DNA of 64,000 nt from Pedobacter cryoconitis (GTDB lineage: Bacteria > Bacteroidota > Bacteroidia > Sphingobacteriales > Sphingobacteriaceae). Both the position numbers and the translations under genes were made by a program. Location of the stretch: assembly GCF_003259615.1 (NCBI RefSeq), contig NZ_QLLR01000021.1, forward strand, positions 1-64,000, given 5' to 3'. How positions within the stretch are numbered: the stretch's first letter is position 1; the number at the start of each line of letters is the position of its first letter. Below, one piece after another: positions 62,350-64,000 of the stretch. Below the pieces are notes generated by a model that was given only the letters and a program-made list of their open reading frames with translations, was not told where the DNA came from and did no database searches.

Positions 62350-63621
62350 TTAACGTGGATGTAAATTGATCAGGGATTGATATAAAGCAATGTGTTTATC
62401 AGCAATAACTGCTTCAGAAAAATGGGTAAGTATCGTTAAACGGGCTCCCTTCTGAATCTCTGCTGCATTTTCCTCATGGTATAACCACTCCATTCCTGTG
62501 GCCAGATCCTCAGCAGATTCATAATCCGCCAGGTACCCGTTCACCAGATGTTCCACCATATCCGGAATCCCACCTGTTTTAAAGGCCACTACGGGAGTTG
62601 CGCAAGCCAGGCTCTCCATAACCGTATTCGGCAGATTATCTTCAAGAGAAGCCGTAATAAACACGTCTGCGGCCGAATAGCACTTCGCCAGGTGTGCATC
62701 ATTATCTATTTTGCCCAGGTAAGTGGTCTTAAAAGGGAAAACAGGCACATCAGTCTGGTCCTTATTGCCAAAGATCAGTAACTCTATATTTTCTTTGACG
62801 ATACCCGGTCTGGTAGCCAGGTCGTTCATTGCTGCTATCAAATAATCCGTCCCCTTATGTTTATCATTATTAGAAGGCATAAACCCGCTCATTAAAACGA
62901 ATTTATCAGGATTAATATTCAAAGACCTTTTGGCTTCCGCCTTTACATAAGGCTTAAAAACCTGAGTTTCGATAGTATTGGGAATAACTGTCGTTTCGCG
63001 GGCCCCCATTAAACTGCTGAACTTGACAGAGTCTGCCATCCAGCGGCTTGGAGCAACGATATGAAAACCCAGATTCGCATATCCTTTCTTCTTGCTTACC
63101 CAGTTCCAGTGAGAAATATCATTTGGGCCACTAATCTTTAACAGCGGGCAGGAGCCACACTGCTTATGAAAATTCTCACAAGCATACCTCACATGGCAGC
63201 CTCCCGTGAAAGCATTGCTATCATGGAAAGTCCAGACGATCGGTTTATCCAGCTCTTCCAGTTCGGCCAGCTTTTTCGGTGTTAAAAACCCATGATTAAT
63301 CCAGTGAATATGAATCAGGTCCGCCTCCTTCAATGCGGCATTGTCAATTACAGAGCGGCCGAACCACTGCAAAGAAAAAGGGGTTTTCAGCGCTTTCGTT
63401 AAAAATTTGGCGAGGTACCTTTCGGCGAGAATATTGAAAATGGCCCTTCCCTTTTGAAAGAGACTTTTGCTGAACGAATCTGCTTTGGTACTCTCCTTAA
63501 ACTGGTAATAAACCATCACGCGGGATTCAACGCCATTTGCCTGCAGCGCATCACTTAACCGGAGGCAAGCTCTTCCAGCCCCACCGTTTCCCTCGTATGT
63601 ATTTAAATGGATTATCTTCAA
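62350..63621 (-). CDS. Glycosyltransferase family 4
   Basis: The 423-residue GT-B enzyme begins KIIHLNTYEGNGGAGRACLRLS. It has the C-terminal donor-site block ADVFITASLEDNLPNTVMESLACATPVVAFKTGGIPDMV with its E-x7-E motif, and a central acceptor half with a WTFHDSNAFTGGCHVRYACENF Cys-rich segment typical of related capsule/LPS glycosyltransferases. The sugar is unknown. It forms an operon with the GT2 gene. Confidence 0.9.
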   Translation of the reverse strand: MKIIHLNTYEGNGGAGRACLRLSDALQANGVESRVMVYYQFKESTKADSFSKSLFQKGRAIFNILAERYLAKFLTKALKTPFSLQWFGRSVIDNAALKEADLIHIHWINHGFLTPKKLAELEELDKPIVWTFHDSNAFTGGCHVRYACENFHKQCGSCPLLKISGPNDISHWNWVSKKKGYANLGFHIVAPSRWMADSVKFSSLMGARETTVIPNTIETQVFKPYVKAEAKRSLNINPDKFVLMSGFMPSNNDKHKGTDYLIAAMNDLATRPGIVKENIELLIFGNKDQTDVPVFPFKTTYLGKIDNDAHLAKCYSAADVFITASLEDNLPNTVMESLACATPVVAFKTGGIPDMVEHLVNGYLADYESAEDLATGMEWLYHEENAAEIQKGARLTILTHFSEAVIADKHIALYQSLINLHPR

Positions 63622-63867
63622 CAGTTCAAAATTACATATAATTGTTATCCTTTATTCGATGCTCAGCACAAATTTATCACCTAAATTTCAGCGGCCCCCT
63701 AATTTTTTAACTGTTTTCGGTTGAATATAATTAATTTTACGTTTCCCAAAATAAATAAAGAAACATATTTTTCTTCCATTTAACGTCAGATGCACAAACT
63801 CTAGTACCCCATTTGACGTTATTAACCAGAAGAGCACAAACAAAAAACGAAAAGAAACAAAAACAAC

Positions 63868-64000
63868 ATGGATAACCTTTTAACAGACAGACAATTTTGG
63901 GTAAACTATTGGGAAAGCAAAACAGGCCTGTCGGTGAATATCCCTGCAAACTACCTCTTTCATAAAGAGCTTACGACCATCGCTCAAACCCAAAAAGTAA
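63868..64000 (+). CDS. N-terminus of a probable SAM-dependent methyltransferase (partial)
   Basis: A frame opens at the ATG at 63868 and runs to the edge of the window, giving 44 residues starting MDNLLTDRQFWVNYWESKTG. The FWVNYWESK pattern resembles the start of small methyltransferases found in sugar gene clusters. The catalytic part is outside the window, so this is only a guess from the N-terminus. It diverges from the glycosyltransferases, and the 246 bases between hold no other gene I can support. Confidence 0.4.
   Translation, partial: MDNLLTDRQFWVNYWESKTGLSVNIPANYLFHKELTTIAQTQKV

Overview
The window looks like chromosomal DNA from a Bacteroidota bacterium of the Sphingobacteriaceae, most like Pedobacter. 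The evidence is a 14-gene complex I operon with a short NuoG and separate NuoC and NuoD, ExbB/ExbD/ExbD/TonB followed by TPR and PstS-like genes, the type IX secretion/gliding proteins GldJ and PorV, and promoters of the Bacteroidota form TTG-N~19-TAnnTTTG. The genus is inferred from gene content and protein style, not from a database match.

Layout. 1-346: right end of an IS21-family element (istB tail plus terminal repeats) that has run into the last gene of the next operon. 288-3853 (minus): a grasp-with-spasm RiPP operon. It holds a 54-residue double-glycine precursor at 3689-3853, a graspetide-type ATP-grasp ligase, a 64-residue unknown, a SPASM protein without a radical-SAM cysteine motif, and a ChaN/TraB-like secreted protein. 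4113-8559: TPR protein, GAF histidine kinase, Fic protein with a six-half-site repeat array upstream, and a TetR regulator. 8830-15539 (minus): DUF6067-type glycoside hydrolase, a P450 broken by one amber codon, an ABM monooxygenase, a small conserved protein and a periplasmic trehalase. 15661-17178: metK under a probable SAM-II riboswitch with its own promoter and terminator. 17220-20221: lipid kinase, SUI1-like factor, pckA. 20504-26431: TonB energy-transducing operon. 26611-39597: nuoA to nuoN. 39642-44050: DedA, pyrophosphatase, CNNM/CBS protein, RsmE, DUF4159 protein and a biotin carrier. 44171-47928: gldJ and porV (divergent), ispF, small lipoprotein. 47994-50311 (minus): pirin, YceI, Crp-like regulator, FeoB-associated Cys-rich peptide. 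50362-56577: an amidoligase cluster (two ATP-grasp proteins, a class I glutamine amidotransferase, a GCS2/YbdK ligase) with an esterase on each side of a divergent promoter region. 56639-64000: Rossmann oxidoreductase, typA, SDR, serine hydrolase, two glycosyltransferases and the start of a methyltransferase.

Most of the window is housekeeping. The two regions most likely to hold poorly described biology are the grasp-with-spasm RiPP operon and the amidoligase/esterase cluster, both of which look like peptide- or amide-forming pathways. Smaller points of interest are the 52-bp-period repeat array upstream of fic, the long-loop SAM-II riboswitch, the IS-derived C-terminus of the ChaN-like protein, the P450 nonsense codon and a terminator between nuoA and nuoB. 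No gene-free stretch exceeds about 300 bases. I saw no rRNA, tRNA, CRISPR array or prophage.
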